64,000 nt of DNA from Longibacter salinarum (GCF_002554795.1 NZ_PDEQ01000001.1:372001-436000); one strand, 5' to 3'. Numbered from the stretch's first letter, positions 54,674 through 64,000 are shown. Numbers and translations: made by a program. The notes: a model not told the origin generated them from the letters alone.

Positions 54674-56635
54674 ATGGGCATGAATGTCGCACAGAAACTC
54701 ATCGACAGCCACCTCGAGGCGGGCACGATGAGTCAGGGAGAGGAGATTAAGCTGAAGATGGATCAGACCCTGACGCAGGACGCGACGGGGACAATGGTGA
54801 TGCTCGAGTTTGAAGCGATGGGTATCCCTCGTGTGCAGACGGAATTATCTGCACAATACGTCGACCATAACCTGATTCAGTCCGACTACAAGAATCCGGA
54901 CGACCATCTATTTCTCCGCAGCGCATGCAAGAAATTCGGCGTGCACTACAGTCGGCCGGGGAATGGTGTGAGCCATCCGGTTCACCAGGAGCGCTTTGGA
55001 AAACCGGGTAAAACGCTGATCGGCTCAGATAGTCACACGCCGGCGGCTGGCGCGATCGGTATGCTCGCGATTGGCGCGGGCGGACTAGACGTCGCTATGG
55101 CGATGGCGGGCAAGCCGTACACGATTCGGATGCCAGAGGTCTGGGGCGTGAAGCTAACCGGGGAATTGCCGGACTGGGTGAGCGCGAAGGACGTCATCCT
55201 TACGATGCTGCAGCGCCACGATGTTGACGGGGGCGTCGGGCGGATCATCGAATACTACGGTCCAGGGCTCGACAGCCTGAGCTGCATGGATCGCCACGTG
55301 ATCGCGAACATGGGAACCGAGCTGGGCGCAACCAGCACGGTCTTTCCGTCCGACGAGGAGGTCAAGCGCTTCCTCCGGTCGCAGGGACGCGAAGACGATT
55401 GGCAAGAGCTGAAGGCGGATCCGGACGCCGAGTACGATGTCCACGAGGAGATCGATCTCTCTGAGCTCGTCCCGATGATCGCCAAACCAAGCAGCCCGGG
55501 CAATGTGGTTCCGGTGCGCGAAGTTGAAGGACAAGAGATCTACCAGAGCTACGTCGGCTCGTCCGCCAACCCGGGTTTCCGTGACTTCGCTTCGGCGGCG
55601 GAGATTGTGGATGGCCGACAGGTTCACGACCGGGTCAGCTTCGATGTCAATCCGACGTCGCGGCAGATTCTGGAGAACCTGATGAACTCGGGCCACCTGC
55701 AAATGCTGACACGAGCGGGCGCACGGATTCACCAGGCAGGATGCAATGGGTGCATCGGCATGGGACAGGCGCCGGCAACGGGACAGATTTCTCTGCGGAC
55801 GGTCCCGCGCAACTTCCCGGGTCGTTCCGGTACGAAGGAAGACGCCGTGTACCTCGTCAGTCCGGAAACCGCCGCGGCATCGGCGCTCACGGGCAAGATT
55901 ACGGATCCCCGCGACTTGGAGGACATCTACGGCATGTCCTATCCGAATGCCAAAGAGCCCGAAAACATCACAATCAACACGGACCAGCTGGTTGAGCCGG
56001 TTTCTGAAGAGGAAGCTCAGGGACTGGAGCTCGAGAAAGGGCCCAACGTCGTTTCGCTGCCCGAGTTTGGCTCGCTGCCGGACAAGCTTGAAGTGCCGGT
56101 TCTGCTTAAGATGGGCGACGACATCTCGACGGATGAAATCATGCCAGCCGGTTCGCGAATTCTACCGTATCGGTCGAATATTCCGAAGATCTCGGAGTTT
56201 GTCTTCGAGCAGGTTGACGAGACGTTCTTCGAGCGCAGTCAGGATGTCCGCGAATCCGGGCACGCCATTGTCGCTGGTACAAACTACGGGCAGGGCTCGA
56301 GCCGCGAGCACGCCGCGCTGGCTCCACGCTGGCTCGGTACGCGCGTCAAGCTTGTGAAGTCGTTCGCCCGCATCCACCGCCAGAACCTGGCGAACTTCGG
56401 CATTCTCCCGCTGATGTTTAAGGATGATAGTGACTACGAGAGCATCGATCAGGGCGATACCCTCGTTCTGGATAACCTCCGCGACACCATCCAAGATGGA
56501 ACGGACGTAGAGGTGTACAACCAGGACAAGGATGAAACCTATGTGCTGGAGCACGACCTTTCAGAGCGTGAGCTACAGATGGTTCTGGAAGGCAGCCAGA
56601 TCGGAGTGGTGAAGAAGGAGTTCGCCACGGCGTGA
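54674..56635 (+). CDS. Aconitate hydratase, Aquifex/Halobacterium type
   Basis: A 653-residue aconitase-superfamily protein matching the putative aconitate hydratase family (TIGR01342) known from Aquifex, Clostridium and Halobacterium. IGSDSHTPAAGAIGML and GTNYGQGSSREHAALAPRW form substrate sites. Two Fe-S cysteines are present in AGCNGCIGMGQ (C357, C360). The place of the third, normally SCTN, reads VGSSANPGF (S296-S297). This could be a family trait or alter the cluster. The start is ATG 54674, or 54680 two codons later. It differs clearly from AcnA at 18961 and may be redundant or act on a related acid. Confidence 0.88.
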   Translation: MGMNVAQKLIDSHLEAGTMSQGEEIKLKMDQTLTQDATGTMVMLEFEAMGIPRVQTELSAQYVDHNLIQSDYKNPDDHLFLRSACKKFGVHYSRPGNGVSHPVHQERFGKPGKTLIGSDSHTPAAGAIGMLAIGAGGLDVAMAMAGKPYTIRMPEVWGVKLTGELPDWVSAKDVILTMLQRHDVDGGVGRIIEYYGPGLDSLSCMDRHVIANMGTELGATSTVFPSDEEVKRFLRSQGREDDWQELKADPDAEYDVHEEIDLSELVPMIAKPSSPGNVVPVREVEGQEIYQSYVGSSANPGFRDFASAAEIVDGRQVHDRVSFDVNPTSRQILENLMNSGHLQMLTRAGARIHQAGCNGCIGMGQAPATGQISLRTVPRNFPGRSGTKEDAVYLVSPETAAASALTGKITDPRDLEDIYGMSYPNAKEPENITINTDQLVEPVSEEEAQGLELEKGPNVVSLPEFGSLPDKLEVPVLLKMGDDISTDEIMPAGSRILPYRSNIPKISEFVFEQVDETFFERSQDVRESGHAIVAGTNYGQGSSREHAALAPRWLGTRVKLVKSFARIHRQNLANFGILPLMFKDDSDYESIDQGDTLVLDNLRDTIQDGTDVEVYNQDKDETYVLEHDLSERELQMVLEGSQIGVVKKEFATA

Positions 56636-57014
56636 TCTCTAGCGTGTTCGCGCACATACAAGGCTGAACACCGGACGGCGGGTCTCAATTGATGGGGCCC
56701 GCCGTTTCCTTATGTGGTGAGACAAACCGACGCCACTACACTAATTCCGTTATTGCAAAAAAAGGTCTCAATATATAGAGGCCCAGCTCAATCCCTCCGA
56801 CGAATGGAGGATGGGGAAAATATTTGCAGAACGAGATTCAGCCTGGAAGATGAACGTGTAGCAATCAAAGAGGGCGATCAACGTTGAAAAAGGCGTCGTG
56901 ATCTACCGACGGGATCACAGAACGGTGGATGAACGATATACTATTCCTGCGTGGTCTGTGCTTCGCATACCCCATGGTCATCATCTAATCCATTGACGCC
57001 CTCCGGCGAGCCGG
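56636..57014. other. Gene-free spacer
   Basis: A 379-base spacer with the aconitase terminator at its left end, then AT-rich sequence (56740-56830) that may hold the promoter of the next gene. TTCCGTTATTGCAA occurs at 56745-56758 and is nearly repeated before the topoisomerase gene. Confidence 0.45.
56675..56708 (+). terminator. Rho-independent terminator of the second aconitase
   Basis: ACGGCGGGTC pairs with GGGCCCGCCGT around a ten-base loop and runs into TTTCCTTAT, about 40 bases after the stop codon. The T tract is short, so termination may be moderate. Confidence 0.65.
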
Positions 57015-57848
57015 ATGCCCAACTCGATTTCGACCGCCGATTTGCCCCGCCCATTTTATTCGGAGTGGCCGCGTTCAAAATCCGCAGCCGCCGAAGCTCT
57101 ATGGCAGTGGCACTCTGCGCTGGCACATCCGCTCCCGGTAGGAGGAGATGGGACTGCGTCATCCGTAGAGGCATATTTTGACGACGAGACGGAGCGTGCG
57201 CGGAATACTGAACCACTTCGAACCGTTAGAGAAGGAGTGTGGCGGGCAGCATACGAGGCCGCCGACGTGCATGACCTGAATGTGGATCTTCTCGCCAGTC
57301 AGGTCAGCGCCGCGCGTCAGCTGCAGGGGTCGGTCCGTTTCCCAACCGCGTCGGATCTCGAGAATTTTGCACGCGAGTGGGCAGTCCCGCATGCCCGGCT
57401 TCTCGCGTCGCTCGCAGAGATTGAATACAGCTGGCTGATGAAGCGCATCGACGAACTTGCGCGCGGATTCTTCTTCCTCGCTCGGTTTGCCACGCTACCA
57501 CACGATTTGGACAACGGTCAACTGTTTATTCCGGTATCCGACTTGAAGCAGAACGATGTCCAACTCTCCGAGCTACGATCGGGGGCCGTAACGGATGGCG
57601 TGCGTCGGGTGCTCTGGAAGCATAGCATCCGTATTCGCGATGCTTTTGGTCAGGGACAGCCGATTCTTAAAGACCTTGGTCTGCGACATCGGTTGACGCT
57701 CAAACGCTGGTGGTACGGTGGACTTGAGCTGTTGAATGAGATCGAACGTCGAGACTTTGACGTCTGGAGCGAACCGATCGAGCTGTCCGCCTACCGAAAA
57801 CTGCAGGTTTACCTGCTCACGGTGTTCGGACGGTCCACCTCCGCATAA
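57015..57848 (+). CDS. Squalene/phytoene synthase-like protein, degenerate active site
   Basis: A 277-residue all-helical protein of the trans-isoprenyl diphosphate synthase (head-to-head) group. The C-terminal half matches best: LDNGQLFIPVSDL corresponds to the conserved GR-x-YLP region and LLNEIERRDFDVWSEPIELSAYRKL is typical of phytoene synthases. The first Asp-rich motif (DxxxD) is not found, and the second is reduced to PHDLDNG. It may have lost prenyl-synthase activity or use another chemistry. No carotenoid or hopanoid genes are adjacent. purM follows 182 bases later. Confidence 0.75.
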   Translation: MPNSISTADLPRPFYSEWPRSKSAAAEALWQWHSALAHPLPVGGDGTASSVEAYFDDETERARNTEPLRTVREGVWRAAYEAADVHDLNVDLLASQVSAARQLQGSVRFPTASDLENFAREWAVPHARLLASLAEIEYSWLMKRIDELARGFFFLARFATLPHDLDNGQLFIPVSDLKQNDVQLSELRSGAVTDGVRRVLWKHSIRIRDAFGQGQPILKDLGLRHRLTLKRWWYGGLELLNEIERRDFDVWSEPIELSAYRKLQVYLLTVFGRSTSA

Positions 57849-58030
57849 GCGTCTGACGACCGTCGATGAGGAGCTCCTCGCAGCGTTATTTCCGTTTTCG
57901 TGCGAAATCATCTCAGATGTCCCAGCGCGGGTTGCGGCTCCGATGCGCAGCGATCATCTTTTCACCATCGCTTTCGGTCTTAAACCGGATTATCGTCTCT
58001 TTCGCTTATCCCTAACCTTGTCCCCGCTAC

Positions 58031-59047
58031 ATGACCACGTACAAAGAGTCCGGTGTTGATGTCGATGCCGGTGACGACGCCGTCGACCGTATCAAACCGA
58101 TCGTCCAGGAGACGTTCACCCCGGGTGTACTGGCCGGCATTGGAAGCTTCGGCTCTTACGTCGAGCTGGATGCGGACGCCTATGATCAACCGGTGCTCGT
58201 GTCGTCGATCGACGGTGTGGGTACGAAGGTCAAGGTAGCCGTCCGCGCCGGACGCTTCGACACGGTCGGTCAGGACCTCGTCAACCATTGCGTGAATGAT
58301 GTCGCCGTTTGCGGTGCGCGTCCGCTGTATTTTCTCGACTATTACGGCGTCGGTCGGCTTGATCCAGCTACTGCGGAGGATGTCGTTCGTGGATTCTCGA
58401 CTGCATGCAAGCAAACCGGAACGGCACTGGTCGGTGGAGAGATCGCCGAGATGCCGGACGTGTATGGAGGCGAAAACTTCGATCTGGTTGGATGCATCGT
58501 TGCAGTGGTCGAGAAACGGCAAATCTTGAACGGTTCGACGACGGAAGCTGGCGATGTCTTAGTTGGTCTGCCCTCGACCGGCCTCCACACGAATGGCTAC
58601 ACGCTGGCGCGCAAGGTCCTATTCGACGCGTTCGACGTGGATGACACCCCGGCGGAACTGGACGGCGAATCCGTCGGAGAAGCGCTTCTCCGCGTGCATC
58701 GATCGTACCTCGGCGCGATTCAGGCGATCGTCGAAGCGCAGCATTCCGTCCGTGGATTCGCGCATATCACCGGCGGCGGGCTCCCCGGGAATCTCCGTCG
58801 CATCATGCCCGATGGTTGCCAGGCCGTGGTAGACTACGACGCGTGGGACCGTCCGCCCCTGTTCGAACTTATTCAGTCGCGCGGTAACGTACCGGAGTCG
58901 GACATGAGACGTACGTTTAATTGCGGGATTGGCCTGGTCGGCGTATTCCCGGAGAGTGAGGTGGATGCGGCTCTCGAGACGCTGAAAGGCGAAGGAGAAC
59001 ATCCTGTCGTGATGGGTAAAGTCGAATCGGTAGCGTCCAGAACCTAG
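58031..59047 (+). CDS. purM: Phosphoribosylformylglycinamidine cyclo-ligase
   Basis: Fifth step of purine synthesis: ATP-dependent closure to aminoimidazole ribotide. The 338 residues match the family. YKESGVDVDAGDDAV opens the protein, SSIDGVGTKVKVA is near residue 58, and GGEIAEMPDVY and PSTGLHTNGYTLAR follow. GFAHITGGGLPGNL lies near 240. All conserved blocks are intact. It is followed by plsY about 190 bases downstream on the same strand. Confidence 0.96.
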   Translation: MTTYKESGVDVDAGDDAVDRIKPIVQETFTPGVLAGIGSFGSYVELDADAYDQPVLVSSIDGVGTKVKVAVRAGRFDTVGQDLVNHCVNDVAVCGARPLYFLDYYGVGRLDPATAEDVVRGFSTACKQTGTALVGGEIAEMPDVYGGENFDLVGCIVAVVEKRQILNGSTTEAGDVLVGLPSTGLHTNGYTLARKVLFDAFDVDDTPAELDGESVGEALLRVHRSYLGAIQAIVEAQHSVRGFAHITGGGLPGNLRRIMPDGCQAVVDYDAWDRPPLFELIQSRGNVPESDMRRTFNCGIGLVGVFPESEVDAALETLKGEGEHPVVMGKVESVASRT

Positions 59048-59240
59048 GTTCTCCGGCTCTAAAAGCGTGTCCCGGCGTCCGGTAGAAACGGAACAAGCGC
59101 CCGCGGGCCCGGGTGTACGTGCTGCATCAACCTGACCGTCAAAACGGTTGTCGTACTCTCTTTCGGCGGCCGTCTGCAGCCGCTGAAGCGGGGCTGTGTC
59201 AGGGTTTTCTTCATTCTCTAAAGAACCTGCAGGTGCTGCT

Positions 59241-59924
59241 ATGCTATCGCTGGTCGTCGTGCTCCTGCTCAGTTATGTCGTGGGCTCCATCCCTGGCAGC
59301 CTGTGGTCCAGCAAACTGCTGTACGGCATTGACGTCCGCGAACATGGAAGCGGAAATGCTGGGGCCACCAATACCTTTCGAGTTGTTGGCTGGCAGGCCG
59401 GTGTGGTTGCAACAATTGTCGACATGGGCAAGGGGGCATTCGCAGCAGGCGTCCTGCCGTTGTGGACGCCGTTCGGCCCACACCCGACGTTTGGAATGGC
59501 AACGGAGTCACACGTCATTGTCGCGCTACTCTGTGGACTGGCAGCTGTGGTGGGACACATGTTTCCCATCTTCGCCAAATTCCGAGGTGGAAAAGGGGTT
59601 AACACCGCCGCCGGCATATTGCTGGCACTGACGCCGATTTCGACGCTCCTGACGATGCTTGTTTTTGTCATCGTCCTCGGCACGACGCGATACGTTTCCC
59701 TGGGGTCGATCCTCGCCGCTGCTGCGTTTCCAACGATCGTCGCCATTCGGAAATATGCTTTCGGTGCGGATCTGACGATGAGTTTGCTCATCTTCGGCAT
59801 TATTGTCGCTCTTGCCATCATCGTCGCGCATCAGTCGAACATTCGCCGCCTTCTTGCCGGTAATGAGAACCGGGTTTCGTCTTTCAAACCCGCGAAGGGG
59901 ATGCGCGGGCGCGGTGAAATCTAG
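59241..59924 (+). CDS. plsY: Glycerol-3-phosphate acyltransferase PlsY
   Basis: Transfers the acyl group from acyl-phosphate to glycerol-3-phosphate at the inner membrane, the first step of phospholipid synthesis. It has 227 residues with about five membrane helices. The conserved loops are GSIPGSLWSSK, GSGNAGATNTFR and FRGGKGVNTAAG. The ATG at 59241 (MLSLVVVLLLSY) starts the first helix. It is about 20 residues longer than many homologues. gpsA, which makes its substrate, follows on the same strand. Confidence 0.95.
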   Translation: MLSLVVVLLLSYVVGSIPGSLWSSKLLYGIDVREHGSGNAGATNTFRVVGWQAGVVATIVDMGKGAFAAGVLPLWTPFGPHPTFGMATESHVIVALLCGLAAVVGHMFPIFAKFRGGKGVNTAAGILLALTPISTLLTMLVFVIVLGTTRYVSLGSILAAAAFPTIVAIRKYAFGADLTMSLLIFGIIVALAIIVAHQSNIRRLLAGNENRVSSFKPAKGMRGRGEI

Positions 59925-60079
59925 CTCCGTGTGTACGACCGAAGCGTACGCGGGACATGCAACCCCGAGGCGTTGCGGGGTCGTCGCGACTGAACACGTT
60001 ACTTACCGCGCGAGGCTGACGTGTCTGAACGTCGAGCCGACGCTTGCTGCGCAGTTTCATTACTCATCGACAACTCTTG

Positions 60080-61114
60080 ATGTCTGCATCAATTACGATC
60101 TATGGCGCGGGAAGCTGGGGTACGGCACTTGCCGTTCACCTGGCGCAATCCGGTCGCTCCGTCACCCTATGGGCGCGTCGTAGCGACCAGGCCCGGGCCA
60201 TTAGAGAAAATCGATATAATGACGAGTATCTACCTGGCATCGAGATACCGGCGGACGTTCGCGTGACGTCGGATCTCAAGGAGGCAGCACAGGCATCCAA
60301 CCTCTGGGCCCTTGCCGTGCCTTCCCAGCAATTGAGGTCGTTCGTCATGTCGCTGAAGCCGTTGATTCGGCCGGATATCGTGGTCGTTTCACTGGCGAAG
60401 GGAATCGAGAACGATTCGCTTATGACGATGTCGCAGGTTCTGGAGGACGTGCTCGTCCCCCAGCTAGATCGGAGTCGGATCGGTGTTCTTTACGGTCCGA
60501 GTCACGCGGAAGAGGTTGCCGAAGGCCGTCCGACGACCGTCGTTGCTGCGGCTCACTCGCCAGCCGTAGCGGAGGAAATCCAAGAGGCGTTCATGACGGA
60601 TCGCCTTCGCGTCTATGCGAATACCGACGTCATTGGCGTTGAAATCGGTGGATCCGCAAAGAACGTACTCGCCATCGCTGCAGGAATCAGCGACGGCGTG
60701 GGGTACGGTGACAACGCGAAAGCCGCTCTCGTTACCCGAGGCATTGCTGAAATCAAACGACTCGGGCTCGCTCTGGGGGCCAAATCGATGACCTTCGCGG
60801 GCCTTGCGGGCATTGGTGATCTCGTCGTCACGTGTATGAGTCAGCATAGTCGCAACCGTGGCCTGGGCGAGCAAATCGGCGCCGGAAAAAAACTCGAAGA
60901 GGCGCTCGCTGATATGCATATGGTGGCCGAGGGAGTGAAGACGACGCAGTCTATTCACGATCTCGCGCAGCGGCATCACATCGAGATGCCCATTACGGAA
61001 GCGGTGTACGAGGTCCTCTTCAACGACCGGCGACCGCACGAAATGATGGAGAAGCTCATGACCCGAAGCGCCAAACGGGAGAACTGGCTTCCGGAGGTGT
61101 TGCAAGAGCGATAG
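60080..61114 (+). CDS. gpsA: NAD(P)+ glycerol-3-phosphate dehydrogenase
   Basis: Reduces DHAP to glycerol-3-phosphate for phospholipid synthesis, opposite in direction to GlpD. It has 344 residues. The nucleotide site is IYGAGSWGTALAVHL, the conserved block with the catalytic Lys is GGSAKNVLAIAAGI, and GLAGIGDLVVTC, SRNRGLG and VAEGVKTT follow. The ATG at 60080 (MSASITIYG) is preferred; a longer frame upstream lacks homology. It makes the substrate for PlsY encoded just upstream. Confidence 0.96.
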   Translation: MSASITIYGAGSWGTALAVHLAQSGRSVTLWARRSDQARAIRENRYNDEYLPGIEIPADVRVTSDLKEAAQASNLWALAVPSQQLRSFVMSLKPLIRPDIVVVSLAKGIENDSLMTMSQVLEDVLVPQLDRSRIGVLYGPSHAEEVAEGRPTTVVAAAHSPAVAEEIQEAFMTDRLRVYANTDVIGVEIGGSAKNVLAIAAGISDGVGYGDNAKAALVTRGIAEIKRLGLALGAKSMTFAGLAGIGDLVVTCMSQHSRNRGLGEQIGAGKKLEEALADMHMVAEGVKTTQSIHDLAQRHHIEMPITEAVYEVLFNDRRPHEMMEKLMTRSAKRENWLPEVLQER

Positions 61115-61148
61115 AAGCGTGAAGGTTGGGACGCCGGTCCGCCAGCGC

Positions 61149-61162
61149 TCATCCGCGGATGA
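61149..61162. promoter_or_regulatory. Perfect 14-base palindrome
   Basis: TCATCCGCGGATGA is a perfect inverted repeat about 65 bases before the AlbA_2 gene and 35 bases after gpsA. It could be a dimeric regulator site, but no partner is known and chance is possible. Confidence 0.25.
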
Positions 61163-61227
61163 CGGCCGTGGGAAGGCACCCAGGAGGGAGGAGGTAACCG
61201 CGATCGTTCGTCAATGCCACAGATCTC

Positions 61228-61875
61228 ATGACGCTAGGAGAATTGAAGCAGATCGTTTCCCTTGGGGAAGGGATCAGCCTGGAGTTTAAGCGCCGCGTGC
61301 CGCGAGATGAGCGTATCGCCAAGGAGGTAATCGCCCTAGCAAACACGCAGGGAGGACGAATCTTGGTCGGTGTCGACGACGACGGCACGATCACGGGATT
61401 GGATGACGCGTCCGAACAAGAGTTTGTGTTGCGCCGTGCCGTTCGCCGACGGACGTTTCCGGAAGTGGATATCCGTACGGAGAGGGTTGTTGTTGCACCG
61501 CGCCGCGATGTTATTCTGGTTACGGTGCCGGAGAGTGATCAGAAGCCGCATCATCTGGTCGATGAAGGGATGGGGCCGGGCGATGGCACCGCATACGTTC
61601 GTGTTGAAGACATGAGCGTCGAAGCGAGCGGGGAGTCGGTCGAGATGATGGAATCAGCCAATTCCATGACGGGCGTCACATTCGAGTTTGGCGAGGCCGA
61701 GTCGCTATTGATGCGGTATCTGGATGACTACGGTCGCATTACCGTCGGCGAGTTCGCCAAATTGGCGGACATCTCCGCGGAGGAAGCATCGGCTACGCTC
61801 GTTCGTTTGTCGAAAGCGAATTTGCTTCGTCTCCACGCCGATCGGAAGGAGGATTATTTTACGCTCGCGTACTAA
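61228..61875 (+). CDS. AlbA_2 (Schlafen-type) domain protein with winged-helix tail
   Basis: A 215-residue protein. The N-terminal AlbA_2 domain has SLEFKRRVPRDERIAKEV, IALANTQGGRILVGVDDDG and ITGL. A C-terminal region (ESLLMRYLDDYGRITVGEFA, LVRLSKANLLRLH) looks like a winged helix-turn-helix. Relatives are annotated as putative DNA-binding or transcriptional regulators, with no proven function. Target genes are unknown; the palindrome upstream might be its own site. Confidence 0.82.
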   Translation: MTLGELKQIVSLGEGISLEFKRRVPRDERIAKEVIALANTQGGRILVGVDDDGTITGLDDASEQEFVLRRAVRRRTFPEVDIRTERVVVAPRRDVILVTVPESDQKPHHLVDEGMGPGDGTAYVRVEDMSVEASGESVEMMESANSMTGVTFEFGEAESLLMRYLDDYGRITVGEFAKLADISAEEASATLVRLSKANLLRLHADRKEDYFTLAY

Positions 61876-62244
61876 TGTCGCTCTCTTTGACGGGGGATCA
61901 GGCTCTACCTCCGTTATTGCAATAAAACCTGTTTGCTTACATGTCACGTCCACGTACGTGCCAACAGCTCGATGTCATTTTTGCGGCTTGGGAGTTAGAT
62001 AAAGATGCGCCATTTGCAGCGCTGGAGCCCTCTCCGATTCTGACATCGCTTTACCACGAACCTGGCACCGGATTTATATCTCGAGAAACACGTCACTGGT
62101 GCCTTTTTGACCAATCGAACATCCACTGAAAGTGTCTCGGCGCGACGTGCTGAGACTGGCGATATGTGTGGCTGACTTGTATCTTTTGCCACACGTATGT
62201 AAAATATGTGTGCCTGTAGCATCATCCGTTATTGAAACACCCAC
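61876..62244. other. Gene-free spacer before the topoisomerase gene
   Basis: A 369-base spacer. TCCGTTATTGCAA (61910-61922) and TCCGTTATTG (62225-62234) flank it, the second only ten bases before the ATG. A 62-residue open frame at 61941 has no family features and is not called. Confidence 0.4.
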
Positions 62245-64000
62245 ATGGCAATCGAAAACGACACGGCAACCGGCAACGAGCGGGTCAAGAGCATCCCGCT
62301 TCACGAGACAGCAGAGAAGCGATATCTGAACTATGCGCTCTCGGTGATCACGAGCCGGGCTCTGCCAGATATTCGCGATGGACTGAAGCCCGTCCAACGG
62401 CGGATTCTGTACGGGATGTACCAAAATCTGCGTCTATATCCCGATAAGCGGCACCGAAAAAGCGCTACGGTCGTCGGGGAGGTGATGGGTAAGTACCATC
62501 CTCACGGAGACAGCGCCATCTACGATGCGATGGTCCGTATGGCGCAGGACTTTTCACTTCGGGCGCCACTCGTCGACGGGCACGGAAACTTTGGCTCCCT
62601 CGACGGCGACAATCCGGCCGCGATGCGGTACACAGAGGCCAAACTCCGGCCTCTCGCAATGGAGATGCTGGATGAGATCCGAAAAAAGACGGTTGATTTC
62701 CGTCCAACCTTCGACGGCACGCTCTTCGAACCGGTCGTTTTGCCGTCGAAGGTACCAAACCTGCTGGTGAATGGTGCCAGCGGAATTGCTGTGGGGATGG
62801 CGACGAATATCCCACCGCACAATTTGGGAGAGGTGATTGATGCGTGCCTGTACATGATCAAGTCGCCCAACGCCCGGATTTCGACCCTCGTCGAAAACTA
62901 TATCTCCGGACCTGACTTCCCGACCGGGGGCCGCATCCTCAATACCGAGGAAGAGCTGCTCGAGATCTACGAGACCGGCCGGGGCACGATCGAGATGCGA
63001 GGCGCTTATGAGATGAAAGGCAAAACGCGCGCGATCATTACGTCGGTGCCATATGGCGTGGACAAGAGCAAGATCGTCGAGGAAATTGCCGACCACATCG
63101 CGGACGAAAACGTCCCTCAGCTATCGAACATTCGCGATGAGTCCACCGACGACGTCCGCATCGTCCTTGAATTGAAGCGAGGATCGGATGCCGAGGCGGC
63201 GATGGCGTACCTGTTCAAGCACACGAAGCTGCAGCACCGCTTCCACGTCAACCTGACGTGCCTCGTGCCGACGGATAACGCGGAGGTTGGCGCGCCGAAG
63301 CAAGTTAATCTCTACGACATTCTCCGCCACTTTCTCGACTTCCGTATGGAGGTCGTGACGCGGCGGTTGGAGTACAACCTCGAACAGCTCGAGAAAAGGA
63401 TTCACCTGCTCGAGGGATTCGAGATTATCTTCGATGCACTGGGTGAGGCGATCAAGATCATCCGCTCGTCGAAGAACAAGAAGGACGCTGCGCAACGGCT
63501 CATGCACCGTTTTGATATCGACGAGGATCAGACCGACGCGATCCTGGAGACGAAGCTGTACAAGCTGTCGCAGATGGAAATCGATGCGATCCGCGAAGAA
63601 CTGGACGAGAAGCGCGCGGAAGCGAAGAAGATCAGAGGGTTGCTTGACGACGAACATGCGCGGTGGGGACTGATCCGTGACGAACTCCGCGAGGTGAAGG
63701 ACAATTTCGCCGACGCCCGCCGGTCCGAGATTGCCGGTCCGGATGCTGCGATCGCGTACACGGAGGAGGACTACATCATCGACGAGGATGTCTTTGTCAT
63801 GGTGACGCGGGACGGATGGGTAAAGCGTCAGGGTTCGTACACTGACATCGACAGCATCCGCGTTCGCGACGGGGATGAGGTCGGATGGGTGCTACCCGCT
63901 TCGACCCGTGCAACGGTCGGGTTCTTTACCAACTTTGGGACCTGCTACACTACGCGCGTCGACGAAATACCAAGTACGACCGGGTACGGCGACCCTGTTC
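62245..64000 (+). CDS. DNA gyrase/topoisomerase IV subunit A, 5' part
   Basis: Partial gene cut by the window edge; 585 codons are visible. The ATG at 62245 begins [10 protein letters not shown]. The breakage-reunion domain has [37 protein letters not shown] and the catalytic Tyr in [10 protein letters not shown] near residue 130. Ser and Asp at the usual quinolone-contact positions are retained. A long coiled-coil arm follows, and the C-terminal pinwheel starts near residue 510 ([15 protein letters not shown]). Sequence features lie between GyrA and ParC (for example [15 protein letters not shown]), so the paralogue is left open. Confidence 0.93.
   Translation, partial: MAIENDTATGNERVKSIPLHETAEKRYLNYALSVITSRALPDIRDGLKPVQRRILYGMYQNLRLYPDKRHRKSATVVGEVMGKYHPHGDSAIYDAMVRMAQDFSLRAPLVDGHGNFGSLDGDNPAAMRYTEAKLRPLAMEMLDEIRKKTVDFRPTFDGTLFEPVVLPSKVPNLLVNGASGIAVGMATNIPPHNLGEVIDACLYMIKSPNARISTLVENYISGPDFPTGGRILNTEEELLEIYETGRGTIEMRGAYEMKGKTRAIITSVPYGVDKSKIVEEIADHIADENVPQLSNIRDESTDDVRIVLELKRGSDAEAAMAYLFKHTKLQHRFHVNLTCLVPTDNAEVGAPKQVNLYDILRHFLDFRMEVVTRRLEYNLEQLEKRIHLLEGFEIIFDALGEAIKIIRSSKNKKDAAQRLMHRFDIDEDQTDAILETKLYKLSQMEIDAIREELDEKRAEAKKIRGLLDDEHARWGLIRDELREVKDNFADARRSEIAGPDAAIAYTEEDYIIDEDVFVMVTRDGWVKRQGSYTDIDSIRVRDGDEVGWVLPASTRATVGFFTNFGTCYTTRVDEIPSTTGYGDPV

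Noticed and set aside
59960-60000. Short hairpin ACCCCG...CGGGGT after plsY as a terminator
   Set aside because: The stem has only six pairs and no T tract follows.
61941-62129. 62-residue plus-strand open frame between the AlbA_2 gene and the topoisomerase gene
   Set aside because: No family features, no coupling to neighbours, and length expected by chance.
1-64000. CRISPR arrays
   Set aside because: No series of evenly spaced direct repeats was seen anywhere in the window.

Overview
The window looks like chromosome from a halophilic member of the Rhodothermota (Salinibacter/Longibacter-like Bacteroidota relatives). The evidence is moderately high GC coding sequence with acidic proteins, few Shine-Dalgarno sites, a type IX secretion sorting domain, Omp85- and OmpA-type outer-membrane proteins, and a large glycerol/dihydroxyacetone locus. 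The placement rests on gene content and style only; no search was possible.

Layout. 1-2.1 kb: an aldo/keto reductase and a minus-strand cluster of two tRNA-Asp and two initiator tRNA-Met genes with terminators. 2.6-5.2 kb: a DUF1015 protein and serA (serine synthesis). 5.3-9.3 kb: an AT-rich accessory island of broken Rhs (YD-repeat) toxin C-termini, each followed by a small membrane protein gene that overlaps or abuts the toxin end. 9.7-15.1 kb: mutS, a gamma-carbonic anhydrase-like protein, a lipid kinase and a lipoprotein hydrolase. 15.1-26.7 kb (minus strand): a TPR protein, a YWTD propeller with T9SS tail, aconitase AcnA, a polysaccharide deacetylase, a glycosyltransferase, a flippase-like protein and an Omp85-like barrel. 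26.9-33.1 kb: purD, an NHL-type propeller and a 1236-residue outer-membrane protein. 33.2-36.7 kb: murA (minus), a cysteine desulfurase and a TIGR04282-type glycosyltransferase.

36.9-50.3 kb is a glycerol/dihydroxyacetone island: glpK, glpD, a porin-like barrel, an uncharacterised polytopic membrane protein, dhaK, dhaL and a DhaM-HPr-Enzyme I fusion, all on the minus strand and bracketed by two class I fructose-1,6-bisphosphatases on the plus strand. Together they would import C3 substrates, phosphorylate them with ATP or PEP, oxidise glycerol-3-phosphate to DHAP and send carbon into gluconeogenesis. 50.4-64 kb: an unknown protein, an OmpA/PKD/SPOR envelope protein, an enoyl-CoA hydratase, a second aconitase of the Aquifex/Halobacterium type, a degenerate squalene/phytoene synthase-like protein, purM, plsY, gpsA, an AlbA_2-domain protein and the 5' part of a type II topoisomerase A subunit that runs off the window.

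The most unusual element is the Rhs remnant array at 5.3-9.3 kb. It contains at least three homologous two-TM immunity-like genes (one with an internal stop), two near-identical toxin tails disabled by different mutations, and several frameshifts located in runs of 6-7 G. No intact Rhs gene lies next to it.
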